NCBI GenBank assembly: GCA_964619675.1
Contig: CAZUEO010000013.1
Coordinates: forward strand, 1 to 53,093
Direction of reading: 5' to 3'
DNA from: JAPLMW01 sp964619675
GTDB taxonomy: Bacteria > Planctomycetota > Phycisphaerae > Sedimentisphaerales > UBA12454
DNA length: 53,093 nucleotides
Shown: one piece after another, positions 33,336 through 42,527 of the stretch
How the letters are laid out: each line of letters opens with the position of its first letter
How positions within the stretch are numbered: position 1 is the first letter of the stretch
Program-made: the position numbers and the translations under genes
Notes under the pieces: model-generated
Told to the model about the DNA's origin: nothing
What the model saw: the letters and a program-made list of their open reading frames with translations, nothing else
The model's database searches: none

Positions 33336-34940
33336 ATGACAGAATCAGGTCAAAAAATTAACGAGGCAAAAACAGGACAGATTATTCCGCTTGTCAGACC
33401 GATTGAAATTGACGAGCCGGTTGATTTCTTTGCCAGGCTGAGCGACTACGGCAGACAAAAACACTGCTGCCTGCTCGAATCCAAAGAGCATCTTGCCCAG
33501 GCCGGCCAGGGTGAACTTACCTTCGGCACGGCCAGGCCTGCACTGCATTTGTCCGGAAAAGGCGCCGATTTTAAAATCATTGCGCTGAGTCCCGTGGGAA
33601 AGAGAATGGTCAAATACCTTGCAACTGCCGGACGCAATAGATTCAGTTTTTGTAAGGAAATTAAATTTGAAAATGACAAAATTACAGGACAGCTCAATCT
33701 CGTCCACGGAATCATAGATGAGCAGTCTCGCCTCAAGACCGTAAATCAGATGGACGTTATCAGGGCTGTCAATTTTGCCTTTGAGCTTTCGGGAAAGCCT
33801 TTCCGCGTAACCTGCGGCCTTGTCGGCGCGATAAGCTACGACTTCATCGACCAATTCGAAAACTTGCCGCCCAACAAAGCTGCTTTGCTCGATGTGCCGG
33901 ACTATGAAATGTATTTTGCAGACAATATCTTTCTGATGGACCATAAAACCGGCGATGCCTTCGTAATTGTCAACGCCATAATAACCGATGGCGACAGAAA
34001 TGAGATTATTGCAGATGCCGAAAACTGCTTTGACTATTACTTCAAGACCGCCAAAACCCCGCTGCCGAAGCCGGTTAAGTACACCGGTCCTCTGTCAAAG
34101 TCCGGCACAGATACAGAGCAGCCTGAGTATGAAAAAATGGTGCAAATTGCAAAAAAACACATCGTTGACGGCGATATCTTTCAGGTCGTCCTCAGCAGGA
34201 CAATTTTAGAGCCCTGCCCTGATGAACCGCTTGACGTCTATAAAAGACTGCGGCTGCTGAATCCTTCGCCTTATATGTTTTATCTTAATACACCAAATAC
34301 AATCCTGACCGGCGCAAGTCCTGAGCTCAACCTGCGGGTAAGCGGAACAAAAAATCGCCAGGTTGAAATCAGGCCTATCGCGGGAACAAAACCGCGCGGC
34401 AAAGTCAACGGCAAAATCGACCCTGATACCGATTTCAGATACGAAGCGGAACTGAAGCTCGACCACAAGGAGCTCGCAGAACATATGATGCTGGTTGACC
34501 TGGCAAGAAACGATATTGCACGTGTCGCCCAAAAGGGGTCGCGGATAGTCACCGAACTGCTGGTCGCTGAAAAATATGAATCCGTAATGCACCTTGTAAG
34601 CAACGTCAAAGGCACGCTCAGCGAAGAACTTGACGCATTAAGCGCTTATCTTGCAACGATGAATATGGGCACGCTTACAGGCGCGCCGAAAATCGAGGCG
34701 ATGAAAATCATCCGCAGACTCGAGAAAAACAAACGCGGCTATTATGGCGGAGCTGTAATGTATTTAACCGTTGACGGCCAGTTCGACAGTTGCATAACTA
34801 TACGTGCCCTGCAGGTTAAAGACCACACAGCCTACATCAGGGCAGGCGGCGGTATCGTTTATGACAGCGTGCCGAAGACTGAATTTCAGGAAACTCAGCA
34901 CAAGGCCGGTTCCTGCCTGCGGGCGGTAAGAGGAATATGA
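33336..34940 (+). CDS. trpE: anthranilate synthase component I
   Basis: 534 residues. It converts chorismate to anthranilate with ammonia from TrpG. LLES near residue 48 is part of the Trp feedback pocket. The catalytic chorismate domain shows DIFQVVLSR, PSPYMFYL, IAGTKPRG, EHMMLVDLARND and GAPKIEAMKIIRRLE. The C-terminal GGGIVYDSVPKTEFQET is typical. First structural gene after the attenuator; overlaps trpG by 4 bases. Confidence 0.96.
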   Translation: MTESGQKINEAKTGQIIPLVRPIEIDEPVDFFARLSDYGRQKHCCLLESKEHLAQAGQGELTFGTARPALHLSGKGADFKIIALSPVGKRMVKYLATAGRNRFSFCKEIKFENDKITGQLNLVHGIIDEQSRLKTVNQMDVIRAVNFAFELSGKPFRVTCGLVGAISYDFIDQFENLPPNKAALLDVPDYEMYFADNIFLMDHKTGDAFVIVNAIITDGDRNEIIADAENCFDYYFKTAKTPLPKPVKYTGPLSKSGTDTEQPEYEKMVQIAKKHIVDGDIFQVVLSRTILEPCPDEPLDVYKRLRLLNPSPYMFYLNTPNTILTGASPELNLRVSGTKNRQVEIRPIAGTKPRGKVNGKIDPDTDFRYEAELKLDHKELAEHMMLVDLARNDIARVAQKGSRIVTELLVAEKYESVMHLVSNVKGTLSEELDALSAYLATMNMGTLTGAPKIEAMKIIRRLEKNKRGYYGGAVMYLTVDGQFDSCITIRALQVKDHTAYIRAGGGIVYDSVPKTEFQETQHKAGSCLRAVRGI

Positions 34941-35551
34941 AAATGGAAAATAAAAATCCAAAAGTTTTGTTTATAGACAATTTTGACTCGTTCACTTACA
35001 ACCTTGTCGATGACTTCTGCAAGAGAGACTGCATTGCAAAGGTTTATCGTGCCGATACGCCTTTGGAAAGTCTCAAAAAGGTAGCCGAAGAATTTAAGCC
35101 CGACCTGCTTGTGATTTCACCCGGCCCGGGAAACCCCGCCGGCGCGGGTGTAACGCTGGCGGCAATCGGTTATTTTAAGGATTTCCTGCCTATATTTGGC
35201 GTATGTCTCGGCCATCAGGCAATCGCCGAATACTTCGGCGGCACAGTCGACCATGCTCCGAAAGTAATGCACGGCAAGGCATCGAAGGTAATACACAACG
35301 GCAAAGGAATCTTCGAAGGCGCGGAAAACCCCCTGCAGGCAGGCAGATACCACAGTCTTTGCGCGGTCAAAACACCCGATTGTCTCGAAATAACCGCACA
35401 ATACGAAGATATCGTAATGGCGATAGAGCACAAACAGAAACCGATTTTTGGCGTGCAGTTCCATCCTGAAAGCATCCTTACGCCAACGGGCGGAAAAATA
35501 ATACAGAACCTTCTAAAAATCGCACTTGCCGGCAGAGGAGATCCGAAATGA
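34937..35551 (+). CDS. trpG: anthranilate synthase component II (glutamine amidotransferase)
   Basis: 204 residues. Class I amidotransferase: IDNFDSFTYNL at the N-terminus, oxyanion SPGPGNP, nucleophile Cys in FGVCLGHQ, and the His-Glu pair in GVQFHPESILTP. It supplies ammonia to TrpE. The start ATG overlaps the trpE TGA, and the end overlaps trpD by 4 bases. It might also serve p-aminobenzoate synthesis, but its operon position says tryptophan. Confidence 0.96.
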   Translation: MKMENKNPKVLFIDNFDSFTYNLVDDFCKRDCIAKVYRADTPLESLKKVAEEFKPDLLVISPGPGNPAGAGVTLAAIGYFKDFLPIFGVCLGHQAIAEYFGGTVDHAPKVMHGKASKVIHNGKGIFEGAENPLQAGRYHSLCAVKTPDCLEITAQYEDIVMAIEHKQKPIFGVQFHPESILTPTGGKIIQNLLKIALAGRGDPK

Positions 35552-36570
35552 CCAAAATAACCGAATATCTTGAAATCCTGCTCGAAGGCAGCAACCTGAA
35601 ATACGAGCAGGCAAAAGACCTGCTGGACACAATCTTCAAAGGCGACGTCGCGGACGTTCAGATTGCGGCATTCCTGGCCGCGATGAGAATGAAAAAGGCG
35701 ACGCCCGAGGAATTTGCGGGGCTTGCTCAGTCCCTGCGGGACCATGCAGTCAAGGTCAACACAAAAATTACCAATCTTATCGATACCTGCGGAACGGGCG
35801 GAGCGCCTTTGAAAACATTTAACGTCTCGACGGCATCGGCGCTCGTGGCGGCAGGCGCCGGCGCTTACGTCGCCAAGCACGGCAATCGCGGCATTACGAG
35901 CAAATGCGGCTCTGCTGATGTACTCGAAGCGCTCGGCGTCAAAATCGATTGCCCTGCCGACCTCGCCGCAGAATGTATTGAAAATGCACACATAGGTTTT
36001 ATGTTTGCTCCGCTATACCATCCCGCAATGAAATTTGTTCAGCCGATTAGAAAAAGTCTCGATTTCCGTACCGCGTTTAACGTACTCGGCCCGCTTGCAA
36101 ACCCCGCATCGGCACAGGCACAGGTAATGGGTGTGCCCCAGGAATCGCTGCTGGACAGAATCGCAGAGACCTTCAAAATTCTCGGAGTAAAACGGGCAAT
36201 GGTGGTTCATGGCAGCGGCCTTGACGAAATAAGCATCACGGCCGCTACAAAAGTTGTCGAGCTTAAGGACAAAGAAAAAACCTCCTATGAAATCCATCCG
36301 AAGGATTTTGGAATTTCACCGCCGAAACTGGCCGAACTTGCCGGCGGCAGCGCAGAATACAATGCAAAAATGATAAAGAGCGTCCTGGCCGGCACAAACA
36401 AGGGCCCCGCCAGGGATATCATACTCCTAAACTCTGCAGCGGCAATAATGGTCGCAGGTCTCGCCGACAATCTTAATGCAGCCTTTCAAAAGGCCGCCGA
36501 ATCAATTGACAGCGGCGGTGCTTATCAGTGCCTTGAAAAACTTATCGAAATTTCAAACAGGAAAAAATAA
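35548..36570 (+). CDS. trpD: anthranilate phosphoribosyltransferase
   Basis: 340 residues. It transfers phosphoribose from PRPP to anthranilate. Motifs: DTCGTGGAPLKTFNVST, KHGNRGITSKCGSADVLEALG, and HGSGLDEIS. Normal stand-alone length, not fused to TrpG. Start overlaps trpG by 4 bases. Confidence 0.96.
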   Translation: MTKITEYLEILLEGSNLKYEQAKDLLDTIFKGDVADVQIAAFLAAMRMKKATPEEFAGLAQSLRDHAVKVNTKITNLIDTCGTGGAPLKTFNVSTASALVAAGAGAYVAKHGNRGITSKCGSADVLEALGVKIDCPADLAAECIENAHIGFMFAPLYHPAMKFVQPIRKSLDFRTAFNVLGPLANPASAQAQVMGVPQESLLDRIAETFKILGVKRAMVVHGSGLDEISITAATKVVELKDKEKTSYEIHPKDFGISPPKLAELAGGSAEYNAKMIKSVLAGTNKGPARDIILLNSAAAIMVAGLADNLNAAFQKAAESIDSGGAYQCLEKLIEISNRKK

Positions 36571-36571
36571 C

Positions 36572-37219
36572 TTGCCTGAACTTATGATCGGACCGAAAGT
36601 TAAAATATGCGGAATAACGAACATCGACGACGCTGTTAAGGCGATACAGCTCGGTGCCGACCTGCTCGGCTTCAACTTTTATCCGAAAAGCCCAAGGTGT
36701 ATTGAGCTGCAGCAGGCCGAAGAAATTATCAAAAAACTGCCTGCATTTATCTACACGGTCGGCGTATTCGTAAACGCCGATGCAGAAACAATTCGTAAAA
36801 CCGCAGGCGACCTGATGCTCGATTGGGTGCAGCTTCACGGCGACGAAAGCCCCGGATTCTGCTCGCAGTTTGACAATATACCTACACAGATAATAAAGGC
36901 AGTAAGGGTAAAAAACGCCAAAGACATCGAATACGCAAAAAATTTTGCTACCGATGCACTATTGCTCGACGCTTATAACCCGTCTTTATATGGCGGAACA
37001 GGCCAGCGCTTTGACTGGAACAGCCTGCCGGACATCACAGGACACACGCTCGGAAGAACATTCCTGGCAGGCGGAATAAACCCGCAAAACGTTATTGAAG
37101 CCGTCGGGCTGGGCTTTTACGGCATCGATGTCTGCAGCGGAGTTGAAGAATCGTCACGCAAAAAAGACCATGAAAAAATGGAAGAACTTTTCAAAAATAT
37201 AAGAAACGTTACCAGGTAA
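36572..37219 (+). CDS. trpF: phosphoribosylanthranilate isomerase
   Basis: 215 residues from a TTG at 36572, preferred because AGGAAAA at 36559-36565 fits it; an ATG at 36584 (MIGPKVKICGIT) is the alternative. KICGIT with its catalytic Cys, DLLGFNFYPKSPR, VQLHGDE, and FLAGGINPQNV are the TrpF signatures. It follows trpD directly; the gene for the next enzyme, indole-glycerol-phosphate synthase (TrpC), is not between them. Confidence 0.95.
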   Translation: MPELMIGPKVKICGITNIDDAVKAIQLGADLLGFNFYPKSPRCIELQQAEEIIKKLPAFIYTVGVFVNADAETIRKTAGDLMLDWVQLHGDESPGFCSQFDNIPTQIIKAVRVKNAKDIEYAKNFATDALLLDAYNPSLYGGTGQRFDWNSLPDITGHTLGRTFLAGGINPQNVIEAVGLGFYGIDVCSGVEESSRKKDHEKMEELFKNIRNVTR

Positions 37220-37228
37220 AGGTGTAAA

Positions 37229-38398
37229 ATGAAATACAGCGGAAGATTCGGTCAGTTCGGCGGTTTTTATGTGCCTGAAGTGCTTATTCCCGCCCTTGAG
37301 GAAATGGAAACGGCCTTCTATCGATATTACAAAGATGAAAAATTCACCGCTGAGCTTGATGTGCTCTACCGCGATTATGCAGGCAGACCTACACCACTGT
37401 ATTACGCAACGCGTTTCAGCGAGCTCGTCGGCTTTAAGGTTTACGTCAAGCGCGAAGACCTCCTGCATGGCGGAGCGCACAAAGTAAACAACTGTCTCGG
37501 CCAGGGCCTTCTGGCAAAATATATGGGCAAGAAAAAACTCATTGCCGAAACCGGCGCAGGCCAGCATGGCCTTGCAACCGCAATGGTTGGCGCGCTGTTC
37601 GGAATGCAGACCAAAATATTTATGGGCACAACCGATGTTGACCGCCAGAGCGTAAACGTTCACAAAATGAAGCTATGCGGCGCAGAAGTTATTCCCGTCA
37701 CAGGCGGCACCGGGACATTAAAAGACGCAATCAACGAGGCCCTTCGCTACTGGACCGCAAACGTAGCGGATACGTTTTATCTATTTGGAACCGCCTGCGG
37801 CCCGCACCCGTACCCGACTATCGCAAAGCATTTTCAGACCTGCATCGGCACAGAGACCCGCGCACAGTGTCTTGAAAAAATCGGACGCCTGCCTGAATAC
37901 GTTGTCGCCTGCGTCGGCGGCGGAAGCAATGCCATCGGTATCTTCAACGCCTTTCTCGATGACAAAAATGTCAAGCTCATCGGTGTTGAACCCGCGGGCA
38001 AAGGTCTTAAAACCGGAAAACACGCTGCGCCGCTCTGCGCAGGCAAAGTCGGCATCCTGCATGGCACAAAGATGTACCTGATGCAGGATAAACAAGGCCA
38101 GATACTCGACACCGAATCAATCTCGGCAGGCCTGGACTATCCCGGCGTAGGTCCTGAACACTGCCTGCTAAGAGATACCGGCAGGGCACAATACCTTGCC
38201 GTCGAAGACAAAGATGTGCTCGAAGTTTTTGATATTTTTACAAAGTGCGAAGGCATTCTGCCGGCGCTGGAAAGCACCCACGCCCTGGTGTGGATTTACA
38301 GCCAGAAAGGAAAACAGCCTGCCGAGACAATCGTCGTTGTCAACCTCTCCGGCAGGGGCGATAAGGACGTCGATATTGTCGAAAGGAACAGGAAGTGA
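37229..38398 (+). CDS. trpB: tryptophan synthase beta chain
   Basis: 389 residues. PLP enzyme joining indole and serine. The PLP lysine is in the HGGAHKVNN segment; GAGQHG, TGGTGTLKDA and CVGGGSNAIG follow. This is the standard TrpB1 form that pairs with TrpA through an internal indole tunnel. AAAGG upstream. It ends overlapping trpA by 4 bases. Confidence 0.97.
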   Translation: MKYSGRFGQFGGFYVPEVLIPALEEMETAFYRYYKDEKFTAELDVLYRDYAGRPTPLYYATRFSELVGFKVYVKREDLLHGGAHKVNNCLGQGLLAKYMGKKKLIAETGAGQHGLATAMVGALFGMQTKIFMGTTDVDRQSVNVHKMKLCGAEVIPVTGGTGTLKDAINEALRYWTANVADTFYLFGTACGPHPYPTIAKHFQTCIGTETRAQCLEKIGRLPEYVVACVGGGSNAIGIFNAFLDDKNVKLIGVEPAGKGLKTGKHAAPLCAGKVGILHGTKMYLMQDKQGQILDTESISAGLDYPGVGPEHCLLRDTGRAQYLAVEDKDVLEVFDIFTKCEGILPALESTHALVWIYSQKGKQPAETIVVVNLSGRGDKDVDIVERNRK

Positions 38399-39219
38399 AA
38401 ACGTATAAACAAACTTTTGCCGAATGCCGTAAGGCATCCCCCAGCGGACTGAAACATGCCGCCTTAATACCCTTTTTTGTAATCGGCGACCCCGATTTTG
38501 ATACAAGTGTCAAAATTGTAAAAGCCGCCATTGATGCGGGCGCCGATATACTCGAACTCGGTATTGCTTTTTCAGACCCTATTGCAGACGGCCCTACCAT
38601 TCAAAAGGCCGATATCAGGGCGCTGGCCGCCGGCATGGATATCGAAAAGGCAAAAGATTTTATTAAAAAAGTCAAATCACATAAGGATATCCCCATCGGG
38701 CTTTTAATGTATTACAATCTGGTTTATCAGTACGGCATTGAGAAGTTTTTTGCAGATTTTGCAAAGGCAGGCGCAAACAGCGTTCTTGTCGCTGATTTGA
38801 GTATAGACGACATCGATGAAATTTATACTCCCGCACAAAAGGCAGGGCTTGATACCGTTTTTATGATAACGCCCAATACTGAAACCGGCCGTGCAAAAAA
38901 AATCGCCTCGAAATGCACAGGATTTATTTATACGGTCTCGCTGCTGGGCGTAACGGGCGGAAGAGAAAATCTCTCTGATATGGTAAAACCCCTGATAAGC
39001 AGATTGAAATCCTTTACGAACGTGCCGGTTTGCGTCGGCTTTGGCGTAAGCAAACCGCAGCACGCAGCCCAGCTTGCAAAGGCCGGCGCCGACGGTGTAA
39101 TCATAGGCTCAAGACTTGTAAAAATTATAGAAGATAACTTAAACAACAAAAAATCCATACCTGCAAAGGTATTGGAGTTTATAACAGAGGTAAAAAAGGG
39201 TATGGTCAGCTATGGATAA
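38395..39219 (+). CDS. trpA: tryptophan synthase alpha chain
   Basis: 274 residues, GTG start (GTGA overlap with trpB). It releases indole from indole-3-glycerol phosphate. The catalytic Glu is in DILELGIAFSDPIADGP, with the Asp in VLVADL. The VGFGVSKPQHA phosphate loop is intact. Last gene of the operon; its 3' end overlaps the convergent debranching-enzyme gene by 14 bases. Confidence 0.96.
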   Translation: MKTYKQTFAECRKASPSGLKHAALIPFFVIGDPDFDTSVKIVKAAIDAGADILELGIAFSDPIADGPTIQKADIRALAAGMDIEKAKDFIKKVKSHKDIPIGLLMYYNLVYQYGIEKFFADFAKAGANSVLVADLSIDDIDEIYTPAQKAGLDTVFMITPNTETGRAKKIASKCTGFIYTVSLLGVTGGRENLSDMVKPLISRLKSFTNVPVCVGFGVSKPQHAAQLAKAGADGVIIGSRLVKIIEDNLNNKKSIPAKVLEFITEVKKGMVSYG

Positions 39220-41230
39220 GCAGATACGCTCGCAGTAGTTCTGCTACGCTCCAGGCCTGTGCGAATGCGCCGCGGGGCTTGTGAGGCGCATCGCCGTCAA
39301 AAACCTCATTCACTGAGCCTATACAACCGTCATTCTGGAAATGATTCAACAAAGGCTCAAGCAAAATTGAGCATCTTTTCCTGCTCTGTTTGCTGTAATT
39401 ATTTACCTTTAAATATGCCTCAATAAATGCCCCCATCAGCCATGGCCAGACTGTGCCCTGGTGATACGCGCTGTCTCTTTGCCAAATGTCTCCCTCGTAT
39501 TTGCCTTTGTATCGACCGTCTGTCGGCGATAAGGTTCGCAAACCATAAGGCGTTAAAAGTTCTTTTTCAACACAGTCAACTACCGCTTTTTGCTGCCGGG
39601 CGTCCAGCGGCGAAAACGGCAGCGAAACCGCCAATATCTGATTAGGCCTGATGCTCGTATCCTTAAAATTGTCCGTTACGCAATCATAAAGATACCGGCC
39701 ATCTTCAAACCAAAAGCATCTGCGGAAGCTGTCTGCAATCCGCTCTGCCGTCTCGCCGAATTGTCTGGCTGTTACGACATCTTTTGCACCGTAAAACTCG
39801 GCGCAATTGCATATCGCGTTATACCACAGGGCATTTACCTCAACGGCCCTGCCGAATCTCGGCGTCACGGCAGTACCGCCAAGCTTGACATCCATCCACG
39901 TAAGCTGTGTATCAGCCGAGCCGCCGGTTATCAGGCAATCGTCGTCCGCCTTTATGTCGAATTTTGTGCCTTTGAGGTAGGAATCGATTATCCAGCGAAT
40001 TATCGGCATCAGCCTCGATGAAAAAATCCTGATATTCCCGCTTGCCTTGTGGTATTCGAACGCTGCGTGGATAAACCAAAGCGATGAATCTATGCTGTTA
40101 AACTGCGCACCGCTGCTGTAATCCCCGAAGCAATTCGGAATCATACCTTCATCCGCATGATACGCAAAGTTAAGCAGCACATCGGTTGCATCTTCATATC
40201 TGCCGCAGCACAGCAAAAGCCCTTCAAGAGAAACAAATGCGTCCCTGCCCCAGTCCATAAACCAGGGGAAACCTGCCAGAATTGATTTAGTCTTTACCCT
40301 ATCAACCTGCCTATCGATAATAAATTCATCTGCAGATGCCGCAAGACTTGTAACTATTGCGTCTTTGCCTTTCAAACCGCTCAAAGCCTGTTTCTGCCGC
40401 AGTTTGAGGTCGTCGATAATCACATCAACATCGAGACCCGTTATTTTTGCCGACAGCACCGGCGGCCCAAACCCCGCCCACAGGACAATCCTGATCGAAC
40501 CATCAACGGTTCTCCTGAAAATGCCCGGGCTAAACAGGTCTTCCTTATAATCATAGCCCCTCTGTTTTTCCTGCCGGTAGTAAAAATTGTACCACCACTG
40601 CTGCTCTTCGACAAAGGCCATCTCTTCAGCCGAAAGGAAAAGCCGCTCCTGACAACCGCTGCTTGCTACCGCAAGAAACTCGTCGGACCATTCGAGATAA
40701 AATTTATCCGCCGCGGCGGAATTATCTGTCGCTCTCTTCAAACCGTGATAATCCCGCATCGCAGCAAACGGCCTTACTATAAATTCGAACTCCTCCGCGA
40801 CATCTTTGAAATCATAGCAAACCGCGACAATATCCGCCTCCGGCAGCAGGTAAATGCTCTTTGTCAGATTAAAAATCTCTGTGGAATATTCAAAATGAAC
40901 TCCGGCATCCTTTTTAAAGTCCGCCGGTAAAGGTTCGGCAGACTCGGATGCAGGCGGGTCAAACTCAAAATGACTCAGGTTGTAGCTGCGATTTCGGGTA
41001 TAAGCCGTTTCCAGACATGCCGATAAGGCGACCGTTCTCTGCGCGGGCGGGGCCGGTGAACCGATAAGTAATGCATGATAACGGCGTGTATTGCAGCAGA
41101 TAGCGGTGCCGCTGCAAAAACTGCCGCGCCTGTTGCTCAGCAGCCATTCCGTCTCGATTAATTGCTCGAATCTGCCGGGCTTGTCTGATTGTTGGTTTGC
41201 CTTGTCGTAAACTTCCGCTGTCTGAAGCAC
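39206..41230 (-). CDS. glycogen debranching enzyme (amylo-alpha-1,6-glucosidase type)
   Basis: 674 residues, GTG start after GGGAAGG. The N-terminal domain begins EWLLSNRRGSFCSGTAICC and NTRRYHALLIG, the bacterial GDE-N signature. The C-terminal (alpha/alpha)6 part has FPWFMDWGRDAFVSLEGLLL and DIWQRDSAYHQGTVWPWLMG, a GDE-C catalytic region with conserved acids. It hydrolyses alpha-1,6 branch points of glycogen. Together with the two genes upstream (GH57, GT4) it forms a glycogen cluster. Confidence 0.92.
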   Translation of the reverse strand: MLQTAEVYDKANQQSDKPGRFEQLIETEWLLSNRRGSFCSGTAICCNTRRYHALLIGSPAPPAQRTVALSACLETAYTRNRSYNLSHFEFDPPASESAEPLPADFKKDAGVHFEYSTEIFNLTKSIYLLPEADIVAVCYDFKDVAEEFEFIVRPFAAMRDYHGLKRATDNSAAADKFYLEWSDEFLAVASSGCQERLFLSAEEMAFVEEQQWWYNFYYRQEKQRGYDYKEDLFSPGIFRRTVDGSIRIVLWAGFGPPVLSAKITGLDVDVIIDDLKLRQKQALSGLKGKDAIVTSLAASADEFIIDRQVDRVKTKSILAGFPWFMDWGRDAFVSLEGLLLCCGRYEDATDVLLNFAYHADEGMIPNCFGDYSSGAQFNSIDSSLWFIHAAFEYHKASGNIRIFSSRLMPIIRWIIDSYLKGTKFDIKADDDCLITGGSADTQLTWMDVKLGGTAVTPRFGRAVEVNALWYNAICNCAEFYGAKDVVTARQFGETAERIADSFRRCFWFEDGRYLYDCVTDNFKDTSIRPNQILAVSLPFSPLDARQQKAVVDCVEKELLTPYGLRTLSPTDGRYKGKYEGDIWQRDSAYHQGTVWPWLMGAFIEAYLKVNNYSKQSRKRCSILLEPLLNHFQNDGCIGSVNEVFDGDAPHKPRGAFAQAWSVAELLRAYLLIHS

Positions 41231-41289
41231 TTTTGCCTTCCCTGCAAAACTAATTCTTGTATCTCATAAAACGCATTCCGTATTTCGCT

Positions 41290-42510
41290 TCACACTTCAC
41301 GAGATACGGTTTGAGCGGTTTTGACATTTGATTTTGATTTGCACCTTTTCTCAATGTTACCCATTACATTCATAAAATTGATATACGAATCATAAGGTGA
41401 ATCATAAGGATTGAAATATTTATGCACGTCGCCGTCGGAAAACCACTTGGTGCACATATAATAAAAATGGTCGCTCGTCTGCAGCTTGCGCCAGTCGGCC
41501 ACAAGAGCCTCATCGCCTGTCCGCTTAACGCGCTGCTCCATCCGGTAAAGGTCGTGCAGTGCGTTGGACTGCATTGGATTGCCTACCCACGCCGAAAGGT
41601 CCCGTTCCATATCAGCCCAGCTTATTATGCCCGGCACATCAATAGTGTCGGTGGCAGGGTACGATGCAATAACCTCGCTGGGCGTCTTGAAATTGTTGTC
41701 GGGATGTTTCAAAATCTCGCCCGGCAGACTGCGCATAAACTCGAATATGCCCGTGTCCTCCCATTGATGCTCGCCGAAGGTCTCATAATCCATAAACAGG
41801 TTAACGACATAGCCGTTGCCGTTGACCCTGCCTACCCACTGGCTGAATTTATCCGCCATCAGCGGCCATTCCTTCCAGTCCCTGTTGGAAAAACGAAATG
41901 CTATATCGTCGCTGAGAGTATAATTCTTCAGCAACAGCTTGACTCTGCCGCTTCGGGGCGAGGTATAAATAAAATTAGGGCTTCTGCCTCGCAGTATCTT
42001 GTCGGCGCCCTCCGTTAATACGCCGTCAAACTCGCCCATCGATTCTATCGTGTCGGTAAGGCTGTTGCTGTAGATAAGCTCGGTGTTGCGAAAAACCTTT
42101 GGCCTGACGCCGAACATCTTTTCTATGGTCTCGACGTGCTTGTGAATCTGTTCCTTGAACTCGCCGCGGGAATAAAGAAAACTCAGACTGTGATAGTAGG
42201 TCTCTGCCAGAAATTCCACGCAGCCCGTCCTCGCAAGCGCATCGAAGGTGCTTATCACTTCAGGGGCAAATTCGGCAAGCTGTTCGAGCAGTACGCCGGT
42301 TATACTGTAGGCGACCCTGAATTTGCCCTCGTACTGCCTTATTAAATCCAGCATCAGCCTGTTTGCAGGAAGATAGCATTTATCTGCAACCTTGCGGCAA
42401 ATCGCGCGGTTCTTGGAATCATCGAAATAACGATTATCCTGGTCAAAAACCGTATAATGCCTGAGCCGGCAGGGCTGATGAACCTGGAAATAAAAACATA
42501 CTGAAGGCAT
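41290..42510 (-). CDS. GH57 alpha-glucan hydrolase/transferase
   Basis: 406 residues. Family GH57 signs: VHQP at 10-13, the probable nucleophile E144 in FRNTELIYSN, and the acid D241 in FMDYETFGEH. GH57 includes alpha-amylases, 4-alpha-glucanotransferases and branching enzymes. Short length and sequence favour an alpha-amylase-like enzyme, but activity cannot be fixed. No signal peptide, so it acts inside the cell on glycogen. AGGGAAG precedes the ATG; 17 bases after the GT4 gene. Confidence 0.88.
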   Translation of the reverse strand: MPSVCFYFQVHQPCRLRHYTVFDQDNRYFDDSKNRAICRKVADKCYLPANRLMLDLIRQYEGKFRVAYSITGVLLEQLAEFAPEVISTFDALARTGCVEFLAETYYHSLSFLYSRGEFKEQIHKHVETIEKMFGVRPKVFRNTELIYSNSLTDTIESMGEFDGVLTEGADKILRGRSPNFIYTSPRSGRVKLLLKNYTLSDDIAFRFSNRDWKEWPLMADKFSQWVGRVNGNGYVVNLFMDYETFGEHQWEDTGIFEFMRSLPGEILKHPDNNFKTPSEVIASYPATDTIDVPGIISWADMERDLSAWVGNPMQSNALHDLYRMEQRVKRTGDEALVADWRKLQTSDHFYYMCTKWFSDGDVHKYFNPYDSPYDSYINFMNVMGNIEKRCKSKSNVKTAQTVSREV

Positions 42511-42527
42511 AACTTCCCTGTTCTATT

